A DNA stretch of 64,000 nt. It comes from Aquimarina aggregata (GTDB lineage Bacteria; Bacteroidota; Bacteroidia; Flavobacteriales; Flavobacteriaceae). Location: the NCBI RefSeq assembly GCF_001632745.1, contig NZ_LQRT01000058.1, forward strand, positions 248,001 to 312,000, read 5' to 3'. Both the position numbers and the translations under genes were made by a program. Of the stretch, positions 1 to 9,677 are shown piece by piece. The notes beneath the pieces are model-generated. The model did no database searches. It was not told the origin of the DNA and saw nothing but the letters and a program-made list of their open reading frames with translations. The first letter of the stretch is position 1; the number at the start of each line of letters is the position of its first letter.

Positions 1-1003
1 CATTCATAGGAGCCATTGTGGTTTTTGATCGAACATAATCTTCGGGATACATATCTAAGGAAAAAAGGTCTTCAAATCCATCATTATTGATGTCTACGGC
101 ATCTACACCCATTGTATAATATGATACATGATTAGAAAAGTTACGAACTTCTTCGTTAAATATACCTTTGCCAGTATTTTTAAAATAATAATCATTTTCA
201 AAGAAATCATTACCTACGTATATATCTATATTCCCATCCTTATCTAGATCACTTGTTGCTAATCCTAAACCATAACCAAAAGTGTTTGTAATTCCATTCT
301 TGAAACTGATATCTATAAATTTACCATCCTTGTTTTCATACAATTTATCTCTATAATCATCTAGAAACTGTTGTTTTCCTTTTAGAACGGTTTCATGAGT
401 AAGGAAAAAATCCTTTGGCCTATTTGTAATATATAAATCTAAGTCATTATCATTATCCATATCAAAAAAAGATGCCATAACCGAGAAACCAGAATCTGCT
501 ATTCCAAATGATTCTGCGGCTTCTTTAAATTTAGAATTACCTTGATTGATATAAAGTAAGTTTTTTCGATCTTTTTTTGATTCATTCCACCCACCAGCTG
601 TGATATAAATATCTAACAAATTGTCTCCATTTACATCTGCCATAACTACTCCATTATGCCAAGCTTTTTTTGATTTTATTCCAGATGAACTGGTGATATC
701 TTCAAAAGAAAAGTTCCCTTTGTTCAAATATAATTTATCTTCAACTTGATTTCCTACAAAGTATAAATCGGGTAAGCCATCGTTATTAATATCACCAACT
801 GCAACACCTGCACCATTATATGCATAATTATAAACTCCAAAAAAATTGGCGTAATCTTCGGTAATCGTATTGTTAAAGTTTACATGTGTTTTTTCTTCTG
901 GAAGAAGGGAGAAAAGAGTAGTGGCTGGAGATGAATTTTCTTCAACCTTTTTTGATTTAGAACAACTAGTAAAAAGCAAAATAATAAGGCAATATCTAAG
1001 CAT
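1..1003 (-). CDS. FG-GAP/VCBS repeat lipoprotein, C-terminus cut by window edge
   Basis: The gene reads leftward from an ATG at 1003-1001 and runs off the window, so only about 334 codons are visible. The N-terminus (MLRYCLIILLFTSCSKS) is a short lipoprotein signal with Cys at the lipobox. Downstream there are repeated Asp-rich calcium-binding loops of the FG-GAP/VCBS type, for example VAVGDINNDGLPDLYF and VMADVNGDNLLDIYI, separated by aromatic strands, which predicts a beta-propeller exposed on the cell surface. Such proteins are often the last member of susCD operons. It starts only 11 bases beyond a strong terminator-like hairpin, so it may be expressed by read-through or from its own start. 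The exact ligand cannot be told. Confidence 0.8.
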   Translation of the reverse strand, partial: MLRYCLIILLFTSCSKSKKVEENSSPATTLFSLLPEEKTHVNFNNTITEDYANFFGVYNYAYNGAGVAVGDINNDGLPDLYFVGNQVEDKLYLNKGNFSFEDITSSSGIKSKKAWHNGVVMADVNGDNLLDIYITAGGWNESKKDRKNLLYINQGNSKFKEAAESFGIADSGFSVMASFFDMDNDNDLDLYITNRPKDFFLTHETVLKGKQQFLDDYRDKLYENKDGKFIDISFKNGITNTFGYGLGLATSDLDKDGNIDIYVGNDFFENDYYFKNTGKGIFNEEVRNFSNHVSYYTMGVDAVDINNDGFEDLFSLDMYPEDYVRSKTTMAPMN

Positions 1004-1013
1004 AATTTTTTTT

Positions 1014-1043
1014 AAAAAAAAGGGCTGTTAATGAACAGCCCTT
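1014..1043 (-). terminator. Intrinsic terminator between lipoprotein and FG-GAP gene
   Basis: On the minus strand the stem GGGCTGTT / AACAGCCC with a 4-base loop is followed by an 8-base T run. It lies between the stop of the 1091-2650 gene and the start of the FG-GAP gene. It may act as an attenuator that lowers expression of the distal gene. Confidence 0.75.
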
Positions 1044-1090
1044 AAATTACTATAAAATATTATAATTTATAATTTTGTAAATGATATAAT

Positions 1091-2650
1091 TTATTCTTCT
1101 TTTAAGAATATCTCAATATTATCAATTGTAACTTCACTTACACCTACAACACCACCAACATTAATTAAAGGATAAGCGAGTCCACCCGCACTTAAAGTTC
1201 CTGCATTTGGTGTGATTTCAGTTGTTAATTCAACAAATTCACCTTCGACAAAACCAGTAGTAATTGAGCTATTTACAATACCTCCAAAATTGAAAGGAAA
1301 ACTGGTCATAGAGAATTTAAATTCTCCAGGTACAGCACCTGTATATTTTATTGAAACTCTTACAATATACGTGGCTTCTTCTAAAGTTTTGATTTCTTGT
1401 ACAACTCTACCCATAGGGTCTCCGTTTAAACCATCTCCAAAAACAGTTCTATTGTTACCGGCACCAGCACCAGCTGCAAAAGAAAACACAAGTCCAGAAG
1501 AACCATCAACACCAGAACCAGGTGTAATAGCTGCTGTTATATTGTTTCCTCCATCTGCTGATAGAAACCCACCAGTACTATAAAATCTTTCTCCACCAGC
1601 AACAGGACCATCTATCCCCTCAAATACGCCATTGGCAAATAAATTTGGTCCACCAAATGTTCTTATTGTAGTTTGACTAACAGAGGGAGCTGGAGCAGCA
1701 TCTGCAGAACGTAAATTAACGGCATTGTATGCAATAGTTGCCGTTTGAGAGTTTTTAATGTTTGTACTTGGTATTACCAAAAGATTTGAAGGGTTACTAG
1801 GATCAAGCATTATAGTTTGAATCATTGCTGGAGCACCATCAACTAGTAAAGTAAAGTTTGAAATAGCATCCAAAGTTGCAGGATCTAAATCTCTAGAGTA
1901 TGCTATAATAATTTGACCACTATCATTTTCTTCTATTTTAGGTTCAACAGTTACAGGTTGAGATGATGGAATCACTCTTACTGGTATAGCTGCTATTGAT
2001 GAAGAAAAAGGTGCATCATCAAATGCTCTTAAACCTACAATATAATTTCCTAATGCTTTAAAAGGAAATGTTAGGTCTATTGTGGTTATTAGATCTTCTT
2101 CTTTACCAGTAGTAGTATTAATAACTCTCCACTCTGCATTATCTCTCTCGCTACTATTATTAGTAAAAGTAACATCTGTACCAGCTTCTACTTCAAAAGC
2201 TCCGTTCACAAGTGTAAGATCAGTACTAATACTTGCTGTAATTTGTTCAAGAGCATTAAATGTAAATGTTTCTGTAGCTACTTCTGTAGGGACAGGGTTT
2301 TCGAATACAGGTGCTAACACTACATCTACTGGACCAGCACGTTTAAATGTTACACTGAAATTTTCAAGATCTGTAGTTGTATCATTATCACTTCCTATAA
2401 TATCAACTGCGCCTTCTGGGAATGTCCATGTTCGGCCATTAGCAAGAATTGATAAATCTGTAAATTCAACAACACTTGTAGTTATACGCACATCTATTGG
2501 TTGTCCTGTTCGACCTGTATCAAAACTAGTAATACCGAAAGCTCTACCGGCGGTAGTGTTTTCTGGTTCTTCATAGTCGTTTGTCGTACATGCCAAGACG
2601 AATATCGTACTTAAACATATGAATAGTATTTTTTTTAATAGTTTTTTCAT
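1091..2650 (-). CDS. PUL surface lipoprotein, PKD-type with C-terminal jelly-roll-like domain (paralogue 1)
   Basis: A 519-residue lipoprotein with a signal ending in FVLACTTNDYEEPEN (lipobox Cys21). After the anchor there is a beta-rich domain (about 25-130), a PKD-like domain (about 135-230, with EWRVINTTTGKEEDL and GLRAFDDAPFSSS), a Big_5-like domain around 235-330 (YSRDLDPATLDAISNFTL), and a C-terminal glycine-rich domain of about 180 residues that resembles a carbohydrate-binding jelly roll. Position after SusC and SusD suggests a SusE/F-like surface glycan-binding role. Residues 1-330 are closely related to those of the neighbour at 2724-4226, but the last third is different, so the two look like a duplication with exchanged or diverged binding domains. 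Binding specificity is unknown. Confidence 0.75.
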   Translation of the reverse strand: MKKLLKKILFICLSTIFVLACTTNDYEEPENTTAGRAFGITSFDTGRTGQPIDVRITTSVVEFTDLSILANGRTWTFPEGAVDIIGSDNDTTTDLENFSVTFKRAGPVDVVLAPVFENPVPTEVATETFTFNALEQITASISTDLTLVNGAFEVEAGTDVTFTNNSSERDNAEWRVINTTTGKEEDLITTIDLTFPFKALGNYIVGLRAFDDAPFSSSIAAIPVRVIPSSQPVTVEPKIEENDSGQIIIAYSRDLDPATLDAISNFTLLVDGAPAMIQTIMLDPSNPSNLLVIPSTNIKNSQTATIAYNAVNLRSADAAPAPSVSQTTIRTFGGPNLFANGVFEGIDGPVAGGERFYSTGGFLSADGGNNITAAITPGSGVDGSSGLVFSFAAGAGAGNNRTVFGDGLNGDPMGRVVQEIKTLEEATYIVRVSIKYTGAVPGEFKFSMTSFPFNFGGIVNSSITTGFVEGEFVELTTEITPNAGTLSAGGLAYPLINVGGVVGVSEVTIDNIEIFLKEE

Positions 2651-2686
2651 ATTCCTAACTCATGTTTTTTTAACTGAAAATAAAAT

Positions 2687-2711
2687 AAAGGCCGTAAATA
2701 CTACGGCCTTT
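2687..2711 (-). terminator. Hairpin between the two paralogous lipoproteins
   Basis: A perfect 10-bp stem (AAAGGCCGTA / TACGGCCTTT) with a 5-base loop lies in the 73-bp gap between the two lipoprotein genes. On the minus strand it is followed by a T-rich but interrupted tract, so it may be a weak terminator or an mRNA-stabilising stem. Confidence 0.55.
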
Positions 2712-2723
2712 ATAATTTTTATT

Positions 2724-4226
2724 TTATTCTTCTACACTTTCGACTACAAAGTTGTCGAAAAGAATCTGCGTATCTGCAGAAGTATTTGCAATTATTTGTA
2801 AGAAGAAAGATACTGTCATATCTTCTGAAACTACAGTTCCTGCTCCTCCAGATCCAACTAAAGGAACTGTTCTTGTATGCCATTCACCATCTGCAATAAG
2901 ACCACAACAAGTACCGTGAAAAGTTCTGAAGTCATCGTTGAATGCTCCTGCAGGGTACATCCTTGTATTCCATTCACCGCCAGTCCAAGTTGTTGGTAAA
3001 AGATAATCGAATTTAAGCGTTATTCTACTACCGGCTTTCAGTTCGACTGCACCACCAATTGCAACTTGAGCATTTGTATCAGTATTAACTGTAATCCCCA
3101 TTGCATTATTACTATTATTACCGGGAGAAACAAGCTCTCTAACAACACCATCGGTATTATTACCAAATGGAGTACCCCATTGTATCGGACCTTCTTCAAA
3201 AGTTGGATCTAATACAAATAGATTTGGAGTAAACGCATTAATTGCAGTTTCTGGTAAAGATTCTGCAGTAGCTGCATCTGTAGATGTTAAACTGGTAACT
3301 GTATATGCTAATGTAGCTGTTTGCGTATTTTTGATATTTACTTCTGGAGTAATAATAATATTAGATAAATTATCCGGATCTATAGCTACAGAAGTAATCG
3401 TAGCAGGTGCACCATCTACTGTTAGTGTAAAACTCGAAATTGGATCTAGAGTTGTAACATCTAAATCTCTAGAGTATTTAAGTATAATTTGACCTGCTTC
3501 ATTTTCATCTATATCGGTATCAGGGACAAGAGGTTGAGATGAAGGAATCACTCTAACTTGAACGGCAGAAATTGATGAAGAAAAAGGCGCATCATCAAAA
3601 GCTCTTAATCCTACAATGTATTCTCCAAGAGCTTTAAATTGAAATACTAAATCAGTAGTTGTAATAAGGTCTTCTTCTTTACCAGTGGTAGTATTTATTA
3701 CTCTCCATTCGGCACTTTCTGTTTCAGTACTGGTATTGGTAAAAGTAACTTCTGTACCGGCTTCTACTTGAAATGCATTATTTACAATAGGAAGATCTAC
3801 ACTGAAACTAGCAGCAATTTGATCTAGAGCATTAAATGTAAATGTTTCTGTTGCTACTTCGTCTGGTACAGGACCATCAAATACAGGTTCTAAAAGTACA
3901 TCTACAGGGCCTGTTCTTCTAAATGTTACACTAAAAACTTCAAGATCTGTGGTTGTATCATTGTCACTTCCAAGAATATCTACAGCACCCTCAGGAAATG
4001 TCCAGGTTCTGCCACTTGCTAAAATTGATAAATCTCTAAATTCTACTTCACTTGTACCGACACGAACGTCAATAGTTTCTCCTCTGCGACCTCTATCAAA
4101 ACTGTTGATCCCAAAAGCTCTACCAGCAGTAGTATTTTCTGGTTCCTCATAATCATTTGTAGTACATGCTAAAATTAACACCATACTCAAACAAATAAAA
4201 AGAGTCTTTTTAAATATATTTTTCAT
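2724..4226 (-). CDS. PUL surface lipoprotein, PKD-type with C-terminal CBM-like domain (paralogue 2)
   Basis: A 500-residue lipoprotein (signal ending LILACTTNDYEEPEN) with the same domain order as the gene at 1091-2650: beta-rich N-terminal domain, PKD-like domain and Big_5-like domain (YSRDLDVTTLDPISSFTL). Its C-terminal part (about 335-500) is different; it resembles a CBM4/9-type jelly roll with a typical start (NLFVLDPTFEEGPIQWG) and end (TQILFDNFVVESVEE). It lies 19 bp downstream of SusD, in the same transcription direction, so it is probably the SusE-position glycan-binding lipoprotein. Only the family type is inferred; the ligand is not known. Confidence 0.78.
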   Translation of the reverse strand: MKNIFKKTLFICLSMVLILACTTNDYEEPENTTAGRAFGINSFDRGRRGETIDVRVGTSEVEFRDLSILASGRTWTFPEGAVDILGSDNDTTTDLEVFSVTFRRTGPVDVLLEPVFDGPVPDEVATETFTFNALDQIAASFSVDLPIVNNAFQVEAGTEVTFTNTSTETESAEWRVINTTTGKEEDLITTTDLVFQFKALGEYIVGLRAFDDAPFSSSISAVQVRVIPSSQPLVPDTDIDENEAGQIILKYSRDLDVTTLDPISSFTLTVDGAPATITSVAIDPDNLSNIIITPEVNIKNTQTATLAYTVTSLTSTDAATAESLPETAINAFTPNLFVLDPTFEEGPIQWGTPFGNNTDGVVRELVSPGNNSNNAMGITVNTDTNAQVAIGGAVELKAGSRITLKFDYLLPTTWTGGEWNTRMYPAGAFNDDFRTFHGTCCGLIADGEWHTRTVPLVGSGGAGTVVSEDMTVSFFLQIIANTSADTQILFDNFVVESVEE

Positions 4227-4245
4227 AATTAATTATTTAAAAATG

Positions 4246-6045
4246 TTAATTATTTATATTTGGATTCTGCAAGATTTCTTGAGCAGGAATAGGGAAGAAA
4301 TAATCATCTTCTGTAAAATTCACTTTTCGATCTCTAAAATCTTGCATAGTGTTATCCACGAACTCTTCTAACAATTCAAAAGGTTGGACATTTAGAGTAG
4401 TTGTTGTATAACGAATTTCTCCTAATTCTCTAATACGATTAGCGCCTCCATCTGGTCTTCTTCTTAAATCATGCCATAAAATACCTCTACCTTCCCAAGC
4501 AAACTCTGCTGGTCTTTCTTTATTAAATAGGTGAATAATAATATTATCAGCGGTTAAATCTTGACGTTCGATCATAAGAGATGGATGAACATCAGGAACT
4601 AGTGCCAATATTTCTGCATCTGTTAAATCAGGAAAAGTATTTCTAAGTATTGGAGGTGTACCAACACCTTCAAATAAAGCTTCTAAGGTAATTAATCCAG
4701 ATCGTTGTCTAACTTGGTTTATATAGGTTAGTGCTTCAGTAATACCTGCATCTCCTTGTTCACGTAACACAGCTTCTGCATACATTAAATAAACATCTGC
4801 TAAACGTATTATGCGTTCATTAATTCCAGAGTTTCTAGGTTCTCTATTTTCAAAGTAATGTGTGTTTTTCTTAATTTGTGCTCTTGAAACTACTCTAATA
4901 AAACCTTCTCTTGTTGATTGACCGTAAAATAATGAACCATCACCTTCATAGGCTATCGATGCTTCACTTCTTGTAGAGAATTTTCTTGCTTCTTCACTTG
5001 GGTTACTTTCATCATCATATACAGTAACAGGCGCTTGATTAATTGGTAAATTAGGATCAATAACCTCATTACGATAAAGTGCAGAAATGAAATGCGTAGC
5101 AAATACAGCACCAAAACCACCATTACCTCTTACCCAAGATGTACCTCTTAAAGTAGATTCATTAGGTTGCGAACCTTCACCATCACCAAAATTTCCGTTA
5201 TTTTCTAGGTTTGCAAAAAATTGAACTTCAAATATAGATTCAGAATTAAATTCTCCTGCTTCAGTAAAGTTATCTTCTATATTGGCAGTAAGAGAATATT
5301 CATTAGAGTTGATTACTTTTAAAAACTCTTCTCTCGCTCTACTGAAATTTTCTTCGTATAGATAAACTTTTCCCAAAATTGCAGTAACAGCTCCCCAAGT
5401 AGCTCGACCTTCTTGACCTTCGCCTGTCCAGTTTAATCGATCTCTTAAATTGTTTTGAGCTAATTGTAAATCAGAAAATATTTGTTCAAATACTTGTGCT
5501 TTTGGAGAAATAGATAATCTACTTTCTTCAACACTAGCAGCAGGAGTTAATGGTAGCGGAACATCACCTTGATTAAAAGTTGTTCCTAACCAAAACATTG
5601 CTAGTCCACGTAAGAAATAAGCTTCACCTAGTATTTCTCTTTTTGCGGTTTCATCCATTTCGATACCAGGAACATTTTTAATTACTTGATTAGCTCTAAA
5701 TACGACTCTGTATAGATCCTCCCACATATTAAAAATTCTAGGATTGGCAGAGTTGATTATGGCATTATCAATTTCAAGTGTTTCGGCACTGAAACCTATA
5801 TTTCCTGTTCTACTAGCCTCTGATAATAAAGCGAAGTTTGTTACCGAAGTTCCTCCAAGAACACCTGTAAATTGAAGTGAACTATACACAGAAAATATTC
5901 CCGATTCTGCATCGTTTTGGTTTTGCCAGAAGTTTTCTGCATTCAAAGAGTTTCTATTTTCGACGTTAAGGAATTCGTCTTGACTACACCCCGTTATAAC
6001 TGCAACGATACTTATTAGGGATAATATTATAACTATTTTTTTCAT
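4246..6045 (-). CDS. SusD/RagB-family glycan-binding lipoprotein
   Basis: 599 residues with a lipoprotein signal (VAVITGCSQDEFLNVENRN, lipobox Cys20), then a SusD-like N-terminal region (FWQNQNDAESGIFSVYSSLQ) with TPR-like helices (AEAYFLRGLAMFWLG region), and a C-terminal RagB/SusD domain including RLADVYLMYAEAVLREQGD and the final ADNIIIHLFNKERPAEFAWEG-type block. The protein forms the lid of the SusC outer-membrane transporter and captures oligosaccharides at the surface. It follows SusC by 11 bp, so the two are co-transcribed. Length is normal for the family (about 500-650). Confidence 0.96.
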   Translation of the reverse strand: MKKIVIILSLISIVAVITGCSQDEFLNVENRNSLNAENFWQNQNDAESGIFSVYSSLQFTGVLGGTSVTNFALLSEASRTGNIGFSAETLEIDNAIINSANPRIFNMWEDLYRVVFRANQVIKNVPGIEMDETAKREILGEAYFLRGLAMFWLGTTFNQGDVPLPLTPAASVEESRLSISPKAQVFEQIFSDLQLAQNNLRDRLNWTGEGQEGRATWGAVTAILGKVYLYEENFSRAREEFLKVINSNEYSLTANIEDNFTEAGEFNSESIFEVQFFANLENNGNFGDGEGSQPNESTLRGTSWVRGNGGFGAVFATHFISALYRNEVIDPNLPINQAPVTVYDDESNPSEEARKFSTRSEASIAYEGDGSLFYGQSTREGFIRVVSRAQIKKNTHYFENREPRNSGINERIIRLADVYLMYAEAVLREQGDAGITEALTYINQVRQRSGLITLEALFEGVGTPPILRNTFPDLTDAEILALVPDVHPSLMIERQDLTADNIIIHLFNKERPAEFAWEGRGILWHDLRRRPDGGANRIRELGEIRYTTTTLNVQPFELLEEFVDNTMQDFRDRKVNFTEDDYFFPIPAQEILQNPNINN

Positions 6046-6056
6046 CTTTTTATTTT

Positions 6057-9000
6057 TTAAAATCCAACTTCTAGACCAATTCTACCAGACGCAGTTATCG
6101 GTGTTAATCCTCTATCTAAACCTCTTGAGAATAATCCATCACCTCCAACTTCAGGATCAAATCCAGTATAGTTGGTAATAGTAAGTAAATTTGATGCTCC
6201 TAAGTATATTCTAAATTTAGCAATTCCATGCTTTTTTAAGATGTCTTGAGGAAGACTATATCCTAATTGAATGTTTCTAAGTCTTATATAATCTCCATCT
6301 TCTAAAAAGATGTCAGTAATAGGAGAGTAGTTCGTAGTTTCCCCACCTCTTCTATTGATCGGAATATCTGATGTTGTATTGGTAGGTGTAAATGCAAATA
6401 ATAAATCTCTGTGATTTTGAGAATCATACGCTAACGCCTTAGGTCCGTTTAGTATTTTACTACCATAAGAACCAAACCAACTCATATTAAAATCCCAATT
6501 TTTATAATCTAAATTTATATTTAGTCCTACTTCAAAATCAGGAGTGTTATTACCTTTAAATACTCTATCATTGTCAAAATCAATAGTTCCATCTCCATTA
6601 GCATCAACAAGTCTAACATCTCCAATTTGGGCACCATCGGTAAGACCACCAAGTAATAAATATTCATCTAACTCTTCTTGAGTACGTATTATCCCGTCTG
6701 TATCTAATAAGAAAAATGCTCCTGCTTGAAACCCTTCTCTTGCAAAATTCACAGGAAGTGTAGAAATTCTATTGCTACCAGGCGTAAGTCTATCTCCTAC
6801 AATTTGAGAAGTACTACCAGCTAGTCTTGTCACTTCATTAATATTCATGGTATACGTACCATTAATACCCCATTTAAGTGCACGAGAATTATTTTTATAT
6901 CCAGCAGTAATCTCTAATCCTTCGTTAGTAAGGGCACCAATATTACTGGCAATACGAGCACCATTGTTTCCGTCTGGATCGGCTCCAGAAGAAGCAGGAA
7001 TAACTAAATCAAATAATAGATCATCTTTTTCTACTTTATAATATTCTCCAACAATGGTTACAGAATTATTGAAAAGATTAAGATCTATACCTAAGTTTTG
7101 AGAGATACTAGTCTCCCACTGTAGGTTTTCATTAAAAATTCTAGTTTGATTTAAACCATTAACAATTCCTCCGTCGTTACCAATTGGTACATTTAGATTA
7201 TTATTAATTAGAGGAAGTGTTCTAAAGTCACCAATGTTTTGATTACCAACTTCACCGTAACTGGCTCTTAACTTTAAATCACTAATAAAAGATAGGGCAG
7301 AAGCATTTTTGAAAAACTCTTCATTACTAATATTCCATGCAAATGATGCACCATAAAATACACCTACTCGATTTCCTTCTGCGAATTTACTTGAGCTATC
7401 TGATCTTACATTCGCTCTTAATAAATATCTACCATCATAATTGTACCCTAAAGTCCCTATCGCTCCTAAAAGAGCCGAATCTGTATCTTGACCTTGTACA
7501 TTAATGTTTTCTCTATCAATGGCTTGATCTATAGTTGGTAGGTCATTTGATCTAAATCCTCTTACACTTGTTCTAGTAGTTGCCCATAACCTGTTTTCTA
7601 AAGTATATCCAACCAGAGCAGATAATTTATGTTTACCAAATGTTTTATTATAATCTAAAATACCTTCTACAGAAGTTTGTTGAAATGTTGTAGTCGATTC
7701 TTGAAGTTTTGCTATTGCAGCATCTTCTCTACCAACTAATATTTCTCCTGTTTCATCATCAACAAATCGAAAAGAACGTTGGAAAAATATTCCTCTTGTT
7801 TGTGTTCTATTACCACTAAGGTTAAGTCTAGCACTCAACCCATCAGCTAGTTCGTATCTAAATTGTAAAGTACCACCAGCAGAATTACTCTCGTTAGTAC
7901 TAACTTCTTGTAATTTTTGAAGAATGTTTCCAAGAACATTGAATTGATCTGCATTACCTCCTAATTCGTTTCCGGCACCTAATCGATCAGGACCTTGTTC
8001 TGTAGCAGAAGCAGTTACTGCATCATAAAGGATAGCCCAAGGTTCTCTATTGGCATCAGATCGACTTAAATTCATACTAGAGAATAAAGAAAATTTCCCT
8101 GTCTTAAAATTACTATTAAGTCTTAAATTAGTTCTTTTAAAATCTGAATTTATTAATACACCATCTTGATCTAGATGATCCAATACTAAACTAAAGTTTG
8201 CCGTATCACTACCTCCAGAAAGTTTAAAATTATAATTTGTAGTAACGGCATTATTATTAAGGATAATATCTTGCCAATCTGTATTGTTATTTAAAGCATC
8301 TGGATTTCTATTTAAAATACCACTGCTTTCAAATGACAATCCTGAATTCTCAATAAATTGTATGTCTGTTGCAATAGCTTCACTTCCTGTAAGTGTTGGT
8401 ACACTAGATGTAATTCTATTTACAGAAGTATATGTAGAAAAGTTAAATTTTAAACTTCCCGGTTTCGCTCTTTTAGTAGTTATGATAATAACTCCACCAG
8501 AAGCTCTAGATCCATAAATAGCTGCTGTTGCTGCATCCTTAAGAACCTCGATAGATTCGATTTCGTTTGGACTTAAGTTTGGATTATCCGAAAAAGGAAC
8601 ACCATCTATAATATATAGTGGTCCTAATGCGTTATTTGCAGGGTTAATTTCTCCTGCAAGTGGATCTAATCCTTGAGTTCCTGAACTGGCCAATGAGTTA
8701 GCACCACGAATTTGGATGTTAACCCTAGCACCAGGAGCACCACTTTGCGCCTGTACATTAACTCCGGCTAATTGACCTTGAAGTGCTTCAGCAAAGTTTC
8801 CAACGGCTTGTCGTTCTAATACTTCACTTTTAACCTGACTTATCGATCCAGATATTTCTCTTTTAGTCTGAGTTTGATATCCGACAACAATAACTTCATC
8901 TAGTTCAGAAACATTACTAGTTAATGAAATGTTTATTTTAGATTCTGACCCTACAGTGACTTCTTTTGCTTCGAATCCAATAGACGTAAATACTAATATG

Positions 9001-9227
9001 TCGCCAACATTAGCCTTTACTTCATAAAGTCCATCAAAATCCGTGACCGTTCCATTACTCGTACCTTTGACTAATACATTTACTCCTAACAGGGGAATGC
9101 CGTCTCCATCGGAAACTGCTCCACTTATTGTTATTGATTGTGCATGAATTGCGCCAAAACCCATTATAAATAAAATCAATGCATAATAGCTTTTGTTCTT
9201 GCAATTAGCAAGTAAATTAAATTTCAT
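6057..9227 (-). CDS. SusC/RagA-family TonB-dependent outer-membrane transporter
   Basis: About 1056 residues from the chosen ATG at 9227, which directly precedes a signal peptide (MKFNLLANCKNKSYYALIL). An upstream in-frame ATG at 9278 would add 17 charged residues ahead of the signal and is less likely. Domain order: signal peptide, CarboxypepD_reg-like domain (ITISGAVSDGDGIPLLGVNV), TonB-box-like stretch (SELDEVIVVGYQTQTKREI), plug (LQGQLAGVNVQAQSGAPG; IESIEVLKDAATAAIYGSRA), and a large beta-barrel ending in an aromatic residue (GRIGLEVGF). It imports oligosaccharides energised by TonB and pairs with the SusD gene that follows. A pair of direct repeats lies about 80 to 120 bp upstream and may be the regulatory site. 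Confidence 0.96.
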   Translation of the reverse strand: MKFNLLANCKNKSYYALILFIMGFGAIHAQSITISGAVSDGDGIPLLGVNVLVKGTSNGTVTDFDGLYEVKANVGDILVFTSIGFEAKEVTVGSESKINISLTSNVSELDEVIVVGYQTQTKREISGSISQVKSEVLERQAVGNFAEALQGQLAGVNVQAQSGAPGARVNIQIRGANSLASSGTQGLDPLAGEINPANNALGPLYIIDGVPFSDNPNLSPNEIESIEVLKDAATAAIYGSRASGGVIIITTKRAKPGSLKFNFSTYTSVNRITSSVPTLTGSEAIATDIQFIENSGLSFESSGILNRNPDALNNNTDWQDIILNNNAVTTNYNFKLSGGSDTANFSLVLDHLDQDGVLINSDFKRTNLRLNSNFKTGKFSLFSSMNLSRSDANREPWAILYDAVTASATEQGPDRLGAGNELGGNADQFNVLGNILQKLQEVSTNESNSAGGTLQFRYELADGLSARLNLSGNRTQTRGIFFQRSFRFVDDETGEILVGREDAAIAKLQESTTTFQQTSVEGILDYNKTFGKHKLSALVGYTLENRLWATTRTSVRGFRSNDLPTIDQAIDRENINVQGQDTDSALLGAIGTLGYNYDGRYLLRANVRSDSSSKFAEGNRVGVFYGASFAWNISNEEFFKNASALSFISDLKLRASYGEVGNQNIGDFRTLPLINNNLNVPIGNDGGIVNGLNQTRIFNENLQWETSISQNLGIDLNLFNNSVTIVGEYYKVEKDDLLFDLVIPASSGADPDGNNGARIASNIGALTNEGLEITAGYKNNSRALKWGINGTYTMNINEVTRLAGSTSQIVGDRLTPGSNRISTLPVNFAREGFQAGAFFLLDTDGIIRTQEELDEYLLLGGLTDGAQIGDVRLVDANGDGTIDFDNDRVFKGNNTPDFEVGLNINLDYKNWDFNMSWFGSYGSKILNGPKALAYDSQNHRDLLFAFTPTNTTSDIPINRRGGETTNYSPITDIFLEDGDYIRLRNIQLGYSLPQDILKKHGIAKFRIYLGASNLLTITNYTGFDPEVGGDGLFSRGLDRGLTPITASGRIGLEVGF

Positions 9228-9307
9228 ATTGTATGATTTTTGTTGTTTGAATTTAGGTTTTCCCATTAATTTTAACAAAAATTCACATATTTTAATTTAT
9301 CCAGAGT

Positions 9308-9344
9308 AACAAATGTCTTAATTAATGAAACAAATGTTTTAATT
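9308..9344. promoter_or_regulatory. Two 16-bp direct repeats upstream of susC
   Basis: AACAAATGTCTTAATT (9308-9323) and AACAAATGTTTTAATT (9329-9344) differ at one base and start 21 bp apart, i.e. two helical turns. They sit 81 to 117 bp upstream of the susC start. Such phased repeats suit an AraC-type or other dimeric activator, and two AraC-family regulators are encoded in the same locus. The assignment is inferred from arrangement only. Confidence 0.5.
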
Positions 9345-9677
9345 GTTTAGGATAAGTTAAAGTTTTAATATTAACATACTTTTAAGGCTCAAAATACGAC
9401 AAATTATCAATGAAACCTTGTCTTATTTTTGGATTATGTAATATATAGTTTTCGTCGTTTGTGAACTAAGATTTATAGGTCTTGGTATTACATAAATTTA
9501 TAATCAGACATAAAAATATCTCGTTTGTTATTAACTGTTTTATTATTGTTCATATGGTCTATTGTTATACAGATTTATAATCGTTTATTGTTATATGAAA
9601 GTTTAAATTTGTTATTGATTTTTTCTAGATGCAAAAAGTTCACTTTTGTTCTGCTATTTAATATTTTGATGATTATG

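Noticed and set aside
1212..2576. Plus-strand open frames opposite the lipoprotein genes (1212-1583, 2082-2576 and similar ones elsewhere)
   Set aside because: They are antisense shadows rich in Ser/Thr/Pro with no domain, signal or start context.
9228..9278. Longer SusC start at 9278
   Set aside because: It would place 17 charged residues before the signal peptide; the ATG at 9227 is the better start.
9525..9677. N-terminal extension of the FGE reading frame
   Set aside because: It translates to hydrophobic low-complexity sequence, and the ATG at 9678 gives a proper lipoprotein signal.
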